In this document: piece after piece, positions 42,966 to 51,299 of the stretch
Numbering within the stretch: the stretch's first letter is position 1
Layout: the number at the start of each line of letters is the position of its first letter
DNA from: Leptospira biflexa
Lineage (GTDB): Bacteria; Spirochaetota; Spirochaetia; Treponematales; Rectinemataceae
Direction of reading: 5' to 3'
Assembly: GCA_020721875.1 (NCBI GenBank)
Contig: DYLX01000004.1
Span: 1-58,957 of the forward strand
DNA: 58,957 nt
Made by a program: the position numbers and the translations under genes
The notes under the pieces: model-generated
Seen by the model: the letters and a program-made list of their open reading frames with translations, nothing else
Database searches by the model: none
What the model was told of the DNA's origin: nothing

Positions 42966-43008
42966 AAAAAATCCGGGATATCCGCGGTGGACGCATGACA
43001 CCGCGGAT
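42966..43008 (-). promoter_or_regulatory. rpsO-pnp intergenic hairpin
   Basis: A perfect ten-base inverted repeat ATCCGCGGTG / CACCGCGGAT (43008-42999 and 42989-42980) with a nine-base loop. Nine bases later come six T residues (42971-42966). A smaller alternative stem (CCG-GG/CC-CGG) uses the 3' arm and sits right before the T-run, so two exclusive folds are possible. In E. coli the rpsO-pnp gap also holds a terminator and an RNase III hairpin used for pnp autoregulation; the analogy is inference. Confidence 0.6.
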
Positions 43009-43016
43009 TTGCATCA

Positions 43017-43286
43017 CTATTTCCGGATCTGGAGTTTCTCCATAATTGCACGATACGACTCAAGGTTTGTTCTCTGTAAATATTTCAGAAGCTTGCGGCG
43101 CTTGCCGACAAGCTGGAGAAGTCCTCGTCTCGAGTTCGTGTCTTTCTTGTGCGTCTTGAAGTGCTCGGTGAGATACGTGATTCGCGCTGAAATCAGCGCG
43201 ATCTGGGATTCAATCGCACCCGTGTTTTTCGCGTCCTTGCCATACTCGAGCACCAACTGGGCCTTGTCTTCCTTGCTCAAAGCCAT
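43017..43286 (-). CDS. rpsO: 30S ribosomal protein S15
   Basis: An 89-residue S15, the usual length, binding 16S rRNA early in assembly of the small-subunit platform. Family segments are ALISARITYLTEHFKTHKKD and SRRGLLQLVGKRRKLLKYLQ. GGAG precedes the ATG at 43286, which overlaps the end of ribF by ten bases. Confidence 0.97.
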   Translation of the reverse strand: MALSKEDKAQLVLEYGKDAKNTGAIESQIALISARITYLTEHFKTHKKDTNSRRGLLQLVGKRRKLLKYLQRTNLESYRAIMEKLQIRK

Positions 43287-44083
43287 ACTAAATTCTCCTT
43301 CTCCTGAGTTGCCTTATCCACGAACGCGAGTCGGATGCTGTCCGACCGCATGCGTAATCCTATGGTAATGTAGCGGTGAGCGACGCTCACCACTGTCTCC
43401 CGCGCATCACCGCCATCGAGTACGATGGCATTATACATTCCATCCGGGGGCAGCACGAGATCATCACCCGGTGTAAACACAGCCTCACTCCCCTCGCTCT
43501 TGCTTCCCTCCCGCGCTAGCGGCAGCTGGTACGGGCGACCGAGCATCTCGCTCGCCTCGTTCAGTTTCCCCTCGAGCACCGCATGTCGAATTCTGCTTGA
43601 ACTCACAGGATGCCCACGATACATGACACTCTTTACAATGCTGGATCGCATTCCCAATTCATCACAGATGGACACGAGCTTTGTCGCGTCGGTATCAAGC
43701 TTGTATCCAAACTGGAAATTCTCGCCTACTGTAACAAATTGCACATTCGCAAGATACAGCGTAGTAAGGAATTCTCTTCCCGCAAGTGTAGCGAAATTAT
43801 CAGAAAAGTCAATCAGCACGCAATGCTCAATTCCAAACGCCGAAATCGCTGCTAACTTCTGCGCCGCGGTGAGTAGGCTTCCCTTGTAACTTGAGCGATG
43901 GAGCATCTTTTTGGGATTTTCGCGAAAGGTAATGACATAGGGCACAAGCGCGGGCGACTCACTCCGCACCGCCTGTATAAGTGCTTGGTGTCCGAGGTGA
44001 AATCCGTCGAATACGCCTATAGTCGTCGCCAGCGGGTCACGTGAAGAAGAGGAAATAAATTCTTCCCAGGTGTAGACTTTCAT
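43277..44083 (-). CDS. ribF: RibF-type FAD synthetase with degenerate kinase half
   Basis: A 268-residue protein; the bifunctional enzyme usually has ~310. The N-terminal nucleotidyltransferase half is well preserved (TTIGVFDGFHLGHQALI, ENFQFGYK, PVSSSRIR), so FMN adenylylation to FAD is likely. The C-terminal riboflavin-kinase half starts normally (LGRPYQL) but lacks the G-x-PTAN nucleotide motif and the ETH-type catalytic glutamate. Instead it has a Ser/Gly-rich stretch and then LPPDGMYNAIVLD. Flavokinase activity is doubtful. It overlaps truB as ATGA and rpsO by ten bases. Confidence 0.88.
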   Translation of the reverse strand: MKVYTWEEFISSSSRDPLATTIGVFDGFHLGHQALIQAVRSESPALVPYVITFRENPKKMLHRSSYKGSLLTAAQKLAAISAFGIEHCVLIDFSDNFATLAGREFLTTLYLANVQFVTVGENFQFGYKLDTDATKLVSICDELGMRSSIVKSVMYRGHPVSSSRIRHAVLEGKLNEASEMLGRPYQLPLAREGSKSEGSEAVFTPGDDLVLPPDGMYNAIVLDGGDARETVVSVAHRYITIGLRMRSDSIRLAFVDKATQEKENLVWL

Positions 44084-45000
44084 AGCGCGATCTTTTCCGC
44101 TGCAACCATTATGGGTTGGAAACCAGTTTGCAGTTTCTTGACGAGGCCAAGGAATTCGCCTTGCTCGTGGAATACCGCGGTGGGAACAGATTCCGTGGAG
44201 TCCTGTCCCATCTCGAGATTCAACAGCGAATCATCAGGGAGCTTAGAACCATGGGTAAACGCCTCATAGTATTTCTGGGTAAGCGTGGCTGTTTCAAAAC
44301 CAAGCGAGTGGGCGACTTCTGTAGTAAATGCACGTGCGTGTTCGAGCGTGCATGCCTCGGGCGAAAGGGCCTTGTCTGCGTTGAAGGGTCCGATCGCGGT
44401 CCTTCTCAGGTCCGCGAGGTAGGCGCGAGACTCGCATGCGTATGCGATATCGCGCGCGAGCGAGCGAATGTACGTGCCTGATGAACAGCGTATATCGAAG
44501 ACAGCCCGACCGTCTTCAAATCGCTCAAGCATGAGTGCCTCAATGTGAACCGGACGGGCGGAGAGTTCCGGCGCCTGGCCGCGCATCGCCAACTTGTAGG
44601 AGCGCATACCATCCACGTGAATCGCGCTATACGCCGGAGGCACCTGCATTATGTCGCCCCTGAAATCATCGAGGACGCGCTCGAGTTCAGCGATTCGCGG
44701 TAGCTTCGCCTGCGCGACCACCTTGCCAAGCGGATCGAGCGTATCGGTTTCCGCACCAAATTGGACTGTTGCGCGATACCCTTTGGTTTGGCCCATGAAC
44801 CATGGCGTAAGCCGTGTCAGCCTTCCCACGAGTACAATGAGGAGGCCGGACGCAAAAGAATCGAGTGTCCCTGCGTGGCCTAATTTGAGTTCCTTCGAGC
44901 GGTGCGCTCCGAAAATTGTGCGTCGAACTTTCTGTAGGACACGGTTCGAGGTGGGCCCAGATGGCTTATCGACAAGGAAAAACGCATTCAGCAGCTGCAT
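44080..45000 (-). CDS. truB: tRNA pseudouridine-55 synthase
   Basis: A 306-residue TruB that makes pseudouridine 55 in the tRNA T-loop. KPSGPTSNRVLQKVRR precedes the catalytic aspartate in LGHAGTLDSFASGLL. Further motifs are TKGYRATVQFGAETDTLD and CSSGTYIRSLARDIA. The C-terminal part is a PUA-like tail. The ATG at 45000 overlaps the rbfA stop codon by one base (TAATG). Confidence 0.96.
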   Translation of the reverse strand: MQLLNAFFLVDKPSGPTSNRVLQKVRRTIFGAHRSKELKLGHAGTLDSFASGLLIVLVGRLTRLTPWFMGQTKGYRATVQFGAETDTLDPLGKVVAQAKLPRIAELERVLDDFRGDIMQVPPAYSAIHVDGMRSYKLAMRGQAPELSARPVHIEALMLERFEDGRAVFDIRCSSGTYIRSLARDIAYACESRAYLADLRRTAIGPFNADKALSPEACTLEHARAFTTEVAHSLGFETATLTQKYYEAFTHGSKLPDDSLLNLEMGQDSTESVPTAVFHEQGEFLGLVKKLQTGFQPIMVAAEKIAL

Positions 45001-45350
45001 TACTTGAGCAAATCCTTCAATTTTTCCGAAATCTCGAAACTTTCCTTCACTCCCCGGTCAGGGAGAAAGGTCAATATCGGCGTAAGACGCAATCTGACCC
45101 GCTTCGCGATGCCGGCTTGAATGAAACCGGCAGCATGCGAGAGACCCGCGGTGGCTTCATCGAGGTGCACGTCATCCTCCTCGAGGCTGCTCACCCATAC
45201 TTTCGCGTGAGATCCATCCGGGGATGCCTCCACGCGGGATATCGAGAGAAAACTGTTGACCCGGGGGTCTTTGATTTCGCCCATTGCGAGCATCCGAGAA
45301 ATTTCTTCGCGGATTAATTCTTCAAGGCGTCGCCTTCGTATCTGATCCAT
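45000..45350 (-). CDS. rbfA: Ribosome-binding factor A
   Basis: A 116-residue KH-fold protein that helps mature the 16S rRNA 5' end and 30S subunit. The segments [35 protein letters not shown] and RLRLTPILTFLPD fit the family. The frame is open far upstream, but family length sets the ATG at 45350, inside the last 29 bases of infB. Confidence 0.93.
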   Translation of the reverse strand: MDQIRRRRLEELIREEISRMLAMGEIKDPRVNSFLSISRVEASPDGSHAKVWVSSLEEDDVHLDEATAGLSHAAGFIQAGIAKRVRLRLTPILTFLPDRGVKESFEISEKLKDLLK

Positions 45351-48210
45351 TTTCGTTTCCTGCTTCGAGCGTCCTTGCGACCTCGATCGTCTCGTAGAAC
45401 TCAAGCATATCGCCCTCTCGCAGATCATTGCAGTTCTCGATGCCAATACCGCACTCGTAGCCAGCCGCCACTTCGCGGACATCGTCCTTGAATCGCTTGA
45501 GCGAGGTGAGATTGCCCTGGAAAATTTCGATGCTGTCGCGGATCACGCGAACCTGACAGTTGCGCTTGACCGTACCTTCGGTAACAAAGCTGCCCGCGAC
45601 GATGCCCACCTTGGGCACCCTGAAGATCGAGCGAACCTCGGCCTTTCCAACTTCCTGTTCTTTGAGCTCGGGAGCGAGAAGGCCCTCCATTGCCAGTTTA
45701 ATCTCTTCCTGGGCGCGGTAGATGATGTTGTACTTGCGGATGTCGACTTTTTCACGCTCGGCGAGGAGTTTGGCGCTTGGAGTTGGCCGTACGTTAAATC
45801 CTATGATGATCGCGTTCGAGGCCGAAGCCATCATGACATCGTCCTCGGTGATGGCGCCCGCGGCAGCGCGGATCACGTTGAGGTGGACCTCGCGCGTCGA
45901 GAGCTTTTCGAGCATACCCTTGAGCGCTTCCACAGAGCCATGCACGTCGCCTTTGATGATGACCTTGAGCTCTTTGATTTCACCCTGGCTGATTGTCTCG
46001 TAGAGGTTGTCGAGGGTGACTTTCTTGACGTTGCGTCCCTCTTCGTATTTCTTCAATTCCTGGCGCTTTGCGGAAATCTGGCGTGCAAACTTCTCATCTT
46101 CAACCGCCTCGAATGGATCGCCTGCCTCGGGCATTCCCTCGAAACCGAGCACCTCGACGGGTGTCGACGGACCGGCTTCTTCAACGCGTTGCCCCTTATC
46201 ATCGAAGAGCGCCCTCACCTTGCCGGGGAATATGCCCGCCACAAATGGATCTCCGATGCGTAGCGTGCCGTTCTGGACCATGATAGTCGAAACGATGCCT
46301 CGGCCTTGATCGATTCTCGACTCCACGACCTTGCCCTCGGCGAGTCTGTCGTAGTTCGCTTTGAGATCGAGGACTTCCGCCTGTAGGAGAATGGCATCGA
46401 AAAGTTCGGGTATGCCCTTTTTCTGAAGCGCTGACACTTCGACAAACTGAGTGGTGCCGCCCCAGGCCTCGGGGATGAGCCCGAGCTCCGAGAGCTGGGT
46501 TTTTACTCGGTCGGGATTGGCGTCGGGCAGATCTATCTTGTTCACCGCGACGATGATGGGTACATTCGCAGCCCTGGCATGGTCGATTGCCTCCTTGGTC
46601 TGAGGCATGACACCCTCCGTCGCAGAGACAACGAGGATAACGATATCGGTGAGATTTGCGCCACGGGCTCTCATCTTCGTGAACGCCGCGTGTCCCGGCG
46701 TATCGAGGAAGGAGATCTTACCGTGCGGCGTCTCAACCATGTAGGCGCCGATGTGTTGGGTGATTCCTCCAAACTCCTGGGACACGACATCCGTCTTGCG
46801 GATCGCGTCAAGCAGCTTCGTTTTACCATGGTCGACGTGGCCCATAACCGTGACGATCGGCGGGCGGTGCTTCAGCTCCTCCGGCTTGTCCGCGTCCTTC
46901 TCGATGACGGTCTCATCGTAAAGGCTCACAACCTTGACCTCACAACCGTATTCTCCTGCGAGGATGGCCGCGGTATCGGCGTCGATCTTCTGATTTATGG
47001 TGGCCATGACACCAAGTGACATAAGTTTACTAATCAGGTCGGCCGGTTTCAGGTTCATTTTTTTGGCGAGCTCAGAGATGCTGATGTTCTCCATGATATC
47101 GACAGACTTCGGCACCGCCGCGAGCTTTGCCTCTGCTTTCTTCTTCATCTGCATCTGCTTTTCGAGTTCGAGCTCTTCTTCTCTCTTTATGAAGGTGCCT
47201 TTCTTCTTGGCGGGCGCTCTACGCGAAGCAGGTCTGCCAGAATCGGTCTGAGGGAGCGGAGTCTGAGGCGGACGTCCTCCAAATCCACCTGGCCTCGTAC
47301 CGCCAAATCCACCGGGCCTCGAACCGCTATACCCTCCTGGCCGTGAAGATGGATAGCCAGGTCGCCTCACCCCACTCTGGCCAACGCCCTGGTAGGAAGA
47401 ACCACCTGTGGGGCGTGGACCACGATTGTAAGGATACGTTCCACCGTTAGGCACACCGGGACCTTCTTGGTCCCTGGCCTGCGAGGACGGGAAGCTCCTC
47501 TGCGTACTATAGTTGCGAGTCGGATAGGAGCCTGCAGGGGGCCGCGCGTCATTACGGTCCTGCCCGTACCTCGGTGAGGAATTGGGTCTTCCTTGGGCGA
47601 GGTTGCCCGCGCGTCCATCGGAGGAATAGCGTCGCTGCGAAGGGAAGACGGAATCGGATCGATAGTCCGATCTGCCATCGTGCGGATGCTGTGAGGGCTG
47701 CGAATTATAGGACCGTTGAGAGGACGGACTGGCTGTTGGCCTCTCGGTTGAATGCGTGGTTGAATGAGTCGGGCGTCGAGGCGACAGAACCTCTGGAGGT
47801 TTGACCTCTGCTGGTTTTGTGACATGGGCCTGCGAAGCACTGGGTTCTGGAGTAACTTCTTTTTTCTTAGATTGCGCTTGAGGCTGCGGTTGCTGTTGAG
47901 CCTGCGATTGCGGTGGCTGGTGCGCCTGGACCGAAGGCTGTGCTGACGGCTGCGGCACCTCCTGAGGAACTGGTTCGCGCGGGGCTTGGACCTCCTTCGG
48001 CTCTTCTTGGGGAGTGGGTGCGATCGGCTTTGCCTGAACCTTTTTCGCGGTGACCAATTTTTTCTTCACCACCACGACTACTTTCTTCTTTTCGGCGCTC
48101 AGATCGGGAAAAGACTTCCCCACTTGTTCCAGAGGCTGATCGGGAGAGACCTGCTTCGGCTGCTTGATAAGATGGACTTTCTTCGAGTCTTTGTCGCTAC
48201 TCTCTGTCAT
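45322..48210 (-). CDS. infB: Translation initiation factor IF-2
   Basis: A 962-residue GTPase that brings initiator tRNA to the 30S subunit. The first ~330 residues are a disordered region rich in Pro, Gln, Ser and Arg with short RPGG repeats. A small IF2_N-type domain follows ([23 protein letters not shown]). Then come the G domain with [13 protein letters not shown] and NKID, domain II, and the C-terminal fMet-tRNA-binding domains. The ATG at 48210 follows nusA by nine bases. Confidence 0.97.
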   Translation of the reverse strand: MTESSDKDSKKVHLIKQPKQVSPDQPLEQVGKSFPDLSAEKKKVVVVVKKKLVTAKKVQAKPIAPTPQEEPKEVQAPREPVPQEVPQPSAQPSVQAHQPPQSQAQQQPQPQAQSKKKEVTPEPSASQAHVTKPAEVKPPEVLSPRRPTHSTTHSTERPTASPSSQRSYNSQPSQHPHDGRSDYRSDSVFPSQRRYSSDGRAGNLAQGRPNSSPRYGQDRNDARPPAGSYPTRNYSTQRSFPSSQARDQEGPGVPNGGTYPYNRGPRPTGGSSYQGVGQSGVRRPGYPSSRPGGYSGSRPGGFGGTRPGGFGGRPPQTPLPQTDSGRPASRRAPAKKKGTFIKREEELELEKQMQMKKKAEAKLAAVPKSVDIMENISISELAKKMNLKPADLISKLMSLGVMATINQKIDADTAAILAGEYGCEVKVVSLYDETVIEKDADKPEELKHRPPIVTVMGHVDHGKTKLLDAIRKTDVVSQEFGGITQHIGAYMVETPHGKISFLDTPGHAAFTKMRARGANLTDIVILVVSATEGVMPQTKEAIDHARAANVPIIVAVNKIDLPDANPDRVKTQLSELGLIPEAWGGTTQFVEVSALQKKGIPELFDAILLQAEVLDLKANYDRLAEGKVVESRIDQGRGIVSTIMVQNGTLRIGDPFVAGIFPGKVRALFDDKGQRVEEAGPSTPVEVLGFEGMPEAGDPFEAVEDEKFARQISAKRQELKKYEEGRNVKKVTLDNLYETISQGEIKELKVIIKGDVHGSVEALKGMLEKLSTREVHLNVIRAAAGAITEDDVMMASASNAIIIGFNVRPTPSAKLLAEREKVDIRKYNIIYRAQEEIKLAMEGLLAPELKEQEVGKAEVRSIFRVPKVGIVAGSFVTEGTVKRNCQVRVIRDSIEIFQGNLTSLKRFKDDVREVAAGYECGIGIENCNDLREGDMLEFYETIEVARTLEAGNENGSDTKATP
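47279..47350 (-). repeat. Three 24-base tandem repeats in infB (RPGG repeats)
   Basis: Three consecutive 24-base units, the first two differing at only a few bases and the third more diverged. They encode [16 protein letters not shown] and TRPGGFGG. Copy number may vary between strains by slippage. Confidence 0.75.
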
Positions 48211-48219
48211 ATAGTTCCT

Positions 48220-49656
48220 TTATTCATCCTGTCCTTCATCGACTTCAAAACTCAGTGCCACTCCACATGATGGGCAACGATCCATATCAGGCGTGATCGC
48301 CGCGCCGCACTCCGGGCACGTATATGTTTCAGGCTCTCCCTCTTCAACTTCTTCCTGGACTATCTCGACATTTTCCTCAATAATCGCACGAATCGCCGCG
48401 ATGTCCTCGGAGGTGAGCGAACTGCGCCGCCCGATCTCAGCCTCGTCGAGCTCCAAGAACTCTTCAACGGAGGTGATCCCCGCAGCCTCGAGCGATGAGA
48501 TCCAGTCAGCCTTGACCCCCGGCATGTCTTTGATACGCAGCTCTTCGCTCTGCTCTTCCTCAGTGGTGAACAGACTGTCGGCAGCCTTTTTGAGCTCGAC
48601 ATTCCTGGAATCTTGCAGGTACTGCTCTTCAGTCATGACATCGATATTCCAGTCGCAAAGCCTATTGGCGAGTTTGACATTTTGGCCTGACTTTCCAATT
48701 GCGATGGAGAGTTCGTGCTCATCTACCACCGCCAAGGCCATATGTTTCCCTTCGTCGAGTATATATACTTCTTTTATCTGCGCAGGTGCAAGGGCATTGC
48801 GAATAAACTCTTTTGGATTGATATCATAACGGATAAAGTCAATTTTCTCGCCCTCGAGCTCCTGGCTTATGAGCTGGCTGCGCATACCCTTTGGCCCGAC
48901 ACATGCGCCCACTGGGTCGATATCAGTCCGTTTCGTGTACACCGCGACTTTGGTGCGATATCCGGGCTCGCGGACAATTTTAAAGAGCTCAATCGTCTTA
49001 TCGTAGATCTCGGGAATCTCCAGTTCGAGAAGCTTACGCACAAACTCCGCGTGAGTTCTCGAGAGCACGACCTGGAAACCTGTTTTTGTCTTCTCGACTT
49101 CCACGATGAGGGCTTTGATGCGATCGCCGATGTGGTACGATTCACGAGGCGACTGGTACTTGTGCGGGAACACGCCCTCGATTTTTCCGAGATCGACGAA
49201 AATCGCGCCATTCCGCTCGCGCTGATAGTAGCCAATAATGATTTCGCCTACCTTTGACTTGAATTCCGCGTAGAGTGTGTCGCGCGAGATATCCCTGAGG
49301 CTCTGACGCGCGGTCTGTTTAGCCAGCATTACGGATTGAAAATCGAATTCGGAGGGATCGATGGGAATCTCGAGAATATCGCCTATTTCCGCCTCTTCGG
49401 CAAGTTTCCTCGCCTCTTCGAGCGGAATTTCCAGGACTTCGTCTTCAAAATCATCGTCTGAAACTATCGTTTTTTTGGCGTATATCTCGATACCCTCATA
49501 GTTCTCCTTGAATCGAACAATCGCGTTCTCAGAAGTACCAAACTTCTTCTTGTATGCCGCCAACAGCGAGTCTTCAAGCGTCTTTACAATGAGATCTTCC
49601 GGTATCCCTTTTTCAGAGATGAGTTGCCGGATTGCTTCTGCCATTTCAGATGCCAT
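48220..49656 (-). CDS. nusA: Transcription factor NusA with C-terminal zinc ribbon
   Basis: A 478-residue protein acting in pausing, termination and antitermination. In order: N-terminal RNA-polymerase-binding domain (MASEMAEAIRQLISEKGI), S1 domain (GEIIGYYQRERNGAIFVDLG), two KH domains (CVGPKGMRSQLISQEL and AIGKSGQNVKLANRL) and a helix-hairpin-helix region (MPGVKADWISSLEAAGI). At the very end is an extra C4 zinc ribbon, CPEC...CPSC. The ATG at 49656 has GGGAGAAG upstream and overlaps the end of rimP by 11 bases. An earlier in-frame ATG (49686) would lie deeper inside rimP. Confidence 0.95.
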   Translation of the reverse strand: MASEMAEAIRQLISEKGIPEDLIVKTLEDSLLAAYKKKFGTSENAIVRFKENYEGIEIYAKKTIVSDDDFEDEVLEIPLEEARKLAEEAEIGDILEIPIDPSEFDFQSVMLAKQTARQSLRDISRDTLYAEFKSKVGEIIIGYYQRERNGAIFVDLGKIEGVFPHKYQSPRESYHIGDRIKALIVEVEKTKTGFQVVLSRTHAEFVRKLLELEIPEIYDKTIELFKIVREPGYRTKVAVYTKRTDIDPVGACVGPKGMRSQLISQELEGEKIDFIRYDINPKEFIRNALAPAQIKEVYILDEGKHMALAVVDEHELSIAIGKSGQNVKLANRLCDWNIDVMTEEQYLQDSRNVELKKAADSLFTTEEEQSEELRIKDMPGVKADWISSLEAAGITSVEEFLELDEAEIGRRSSLTSEDIAAIRAIIEENVEIVQEEVEEGEPETYTCPECGAAITPDMDRCPSCGVALSFEVDEGQDE

Positions 49657-50107
49657 GAGCGTCTTCTCCCTCATGCGTTGAATCAAGCTTCGCCTTTACA
49701 ATCGAAGCTAAAGGTATATCAGTTACCGCGGCGTTCACCGCGATTTTCACTGTGCCGCGCTCAAAAGCCCGAAGCACTCCACTACGCCACTCGGATTCGC
49801 CGGCGAGCAGATACTTCACGCGCTGCCCCACAAAGGCTCTCCATTCACGTTCACTATGGAGTACTCTGTCGATCCCGGGGCTGTATACCTCGATATAAGG
49901 ATCCTGATCCCCGAGGGCTATTTGCACACGAGGATATATAAGCCGGTGCGCCTTTGCGCATTCATCGATACCGGTACCCTTAGAACTATATATCACTGCC
50001 TTCACGTGTACGCCGCCCCTGCGGCGCGCCACTGAGAATTCCAATAAATCGAGATCAATCGCCTTCAAAAGTTCGTCGATCTCACGCTCTAAATCTTTGT
50101 CGCTCAT
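49646..50107 (-). CDS. rimP: Ribosome maturation factor RimP
   Basis: About 153 residues; supports 30S subunit maturation. Family features are the N-terminal alpha/beta domain, the central VYSPGIDRVLHSEREWRAFVGQRV (canonical V.SPG.dRpL....d) and the C-terminal SH3-like domain. The ATG at 50107 (MSDKDLEREI) has GGTGGAG just upstream. The frame extends upstream to 50158 without family similarity. First gene of the rimP-nusA-infB operon. Confidence 0.9.
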   Translation of the reverse strand: MSDKDLEREIDELLKAIDLDLLEFSVARRRGGVHVKAVIYSSKGTGIDECAKAHRLIYPRVQIALGDQDPYIEVYSPGIDRVLHSEREWRAFVGQRVKYLLAGESEWRSGVLRAFERGTVKIAVNAAVTDIPLASIVKAKLDSTHEGEDAHGI

Positions 50108-50279
50108 CCACTCCACCCACATTTGTCTCAGCGGCGCGTTCAAGCTGCATGTCAGCACCGCACCGGATTCTCCCGTGCCTTCTTTTTATGATGTGCTTCG
50201 ATGTCAATGATTATGCAATTCAAAGGGAAGCGCATACCCGCAGGAATCGCGCGACGCAATTTCTGCCGCGCAGGCACAG

Positions 50280-50309
50280 CGGCACTCTTTGAGTACCAGA
50301 GAGTGGCCG
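50280..50309 (-). promoter_or_regulatory. Second leader hairpin before rimP
   Basis: On the minus strand CGG-c-CACTCT pairs with AGAGTG-CCG around an 11-base loop, with one bulged C and nine pairs. There is no T-run after it. It could be an antiterminator element or a protein-binding site in the operon leader. Confidence 0.4.
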
Positions 50310-50337
50310 TTTCACTCTTCTCTCACCGAGAAGGAAT

Positions 50338-50362
50338 AAAAAAAGAGCCGTTCGCACGACCC
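50338..50362 (-). terminator. Attenuator-like terminator in the rimP-nusA leader
   Basis: On the minus strand GGGTCGT-GCGA-ACGGCTC forms a seven-pair stem (two G-T pairs) with a four-base loop, followed directly by seven T residues. It lies ~45-67 bases after the predicted transcription start. It would release a ~67-nt RNA or control read-through into the operon. Confidence 0.7.
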
Positions 50363-50410
50363 TTCCTGCATGCCGCAAAAAAGAATCACTCACACTTTAT
50401 TTTAACTGTA

Positions 50411-50439
50411 GTATAAGCGCTTTCTATATATTCGTCAAG
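50411..50439 (-). promoter_or_regulatory. Strong promoter of the rimP-nusA-infB operon
   Basis: TTGACG (50439-50434), 17-base spacer, TATACT (50416-50411). Transcription is predicted to start near 50404, giving a leader of about 300 bases before rimP. Confidence 0.75.
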
Positions 50440-50488
50440 GTTCACGCCCCTCAATGGCGGGCAAATTGTCGGTGTGATAAAAAGTATA

Positions 50489-51253
50489 TCAATCGGCGGC
50501 GATCACTGCGGCGGCGAGGACCTCGGCGCCAGCTCCTCTAAGGATGTCAGCACATGCGCGCAGGGTGGCGCCCGTGGTCACCACATCGTCGAGGAGAATG
50601 ATTTTTTGAGGGATCCCCGCGGATGAAGCAAGATAGTAGGCCTGTAAAGCATTCGTAAAGCGATCAGTTCTCGCCAGCGTTTTTTGCTGAACACTGTTCG
50701 AATGACGGGCCAATACTTGAATGCTCTTAAACCCCCATGCGCTAAGCGCTATGGCGAGCGCCGCCACAAGGTCGCGCTTGCCTGCGCGGAGCTTTTCTGG
50801 ACGAGAAGGAATCGGAACGAGGGACACATCGCATGGTTGTAGTCCGGAAGTCGCGCACACGGAAATAATGAGCGGCGCGAGCTTGAACGCGAAATACGTT
50901 GCAAGAGACCGCCGTTCGCGAACCTTATAGTGGTGCATCAGCACTGCGACCGCACCTCGGTACATAAAAACAGGCATTATCCGAAGATCTTCACATGCGG
51001 TCTCTCGACACTCCATACAGAACCGCTCTTCGCTGATGAGTGCTCTACCGCAACTCGCGCAGCGCTGGCCGACGATTTCCTCGAGTCTGGACGCGCAGGT
51101 CTCGCAAAGTGGAGCTGGAAACCATGCAGTATCTCTGATGAGGGTATCGCAGAGCACGCAGCGCTGTGGTAGAAGGATCTGGAGCGACGTGGCCAAGAGA
51201 TTCTTGAGATGGCATTCGATCGCGAACTTTGGCATATAAAAATATACACGCAT
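50489..51253 (-). CDS. comF: ComF-family phosphoribosyltransferase-like protein
   Basis: About 254 residues. The N-terminal zinc-binding part has CVLC, CETC, CASC and CMEC pairs. The C-terminal part is a type I phosphoribosyltransferase fold with the PRPP motif IILLDDVVTTGATL. In competent bacteria ComF is needed for DNA uptake, but homologues occur in many non-competent species and the role here is open. Starts at 51253 (ATG, weak AAGG), 51235 (ATG) or 51328 (overlapping mutS) are possible. Confidence 0.85.
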   Translation of the reverse strand: MRVYFYMPKFAIECHLKNLLATSLQILLPQRCVLCDTLIRDTAWFPAPLCETCASRLEEIVGQRCASCGRALISEERFCMECRETACEDLRIMPVFMYRGAVAVLMHHYKVRERRSLATYFAFKLAPLIISVCATSGLQPCDVSLVPIPSRPEKLRAGKRDLVAALAIALSAWGFKSIQVLARHSNSVQQKTLARTDRFTNALQAYYLASSAGIPQKIILLDDVVTTGATLRACADILRGAGAEVLAAAVIAAD

Positions 51254-51299
51254 AGATGCGTGCCTTGCTTCAACATTGTATTCTGAAGCGCCAAGTAAA

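Larger units (their letters stand above)
50159..50488. other. Long leader region between comF and rimP
   Basis: About 330 bases without a credible protein gene. It holds the promoter at 50411-50439, a terminator-like hairpin at 50338-50362, a second hairpin at 50280-50309 and an imperfect stem near the rimP end (GCAC...GTGC, ~50161-50181). No tRNA is present here, unlike the tRNA-Met upstream of this operon in E. coli. An open frame on the plus strand (50201-50416) looks random. Confidence 0.6.

Noticed and set aside
50201..50416. A 71-codon plus-strand frame in the leader region before rimP
   Set aside because: No Shine-Dalgarno sequence, no family resemblance, and it runs across the rimP promoter and attenuator on the opposite strand.
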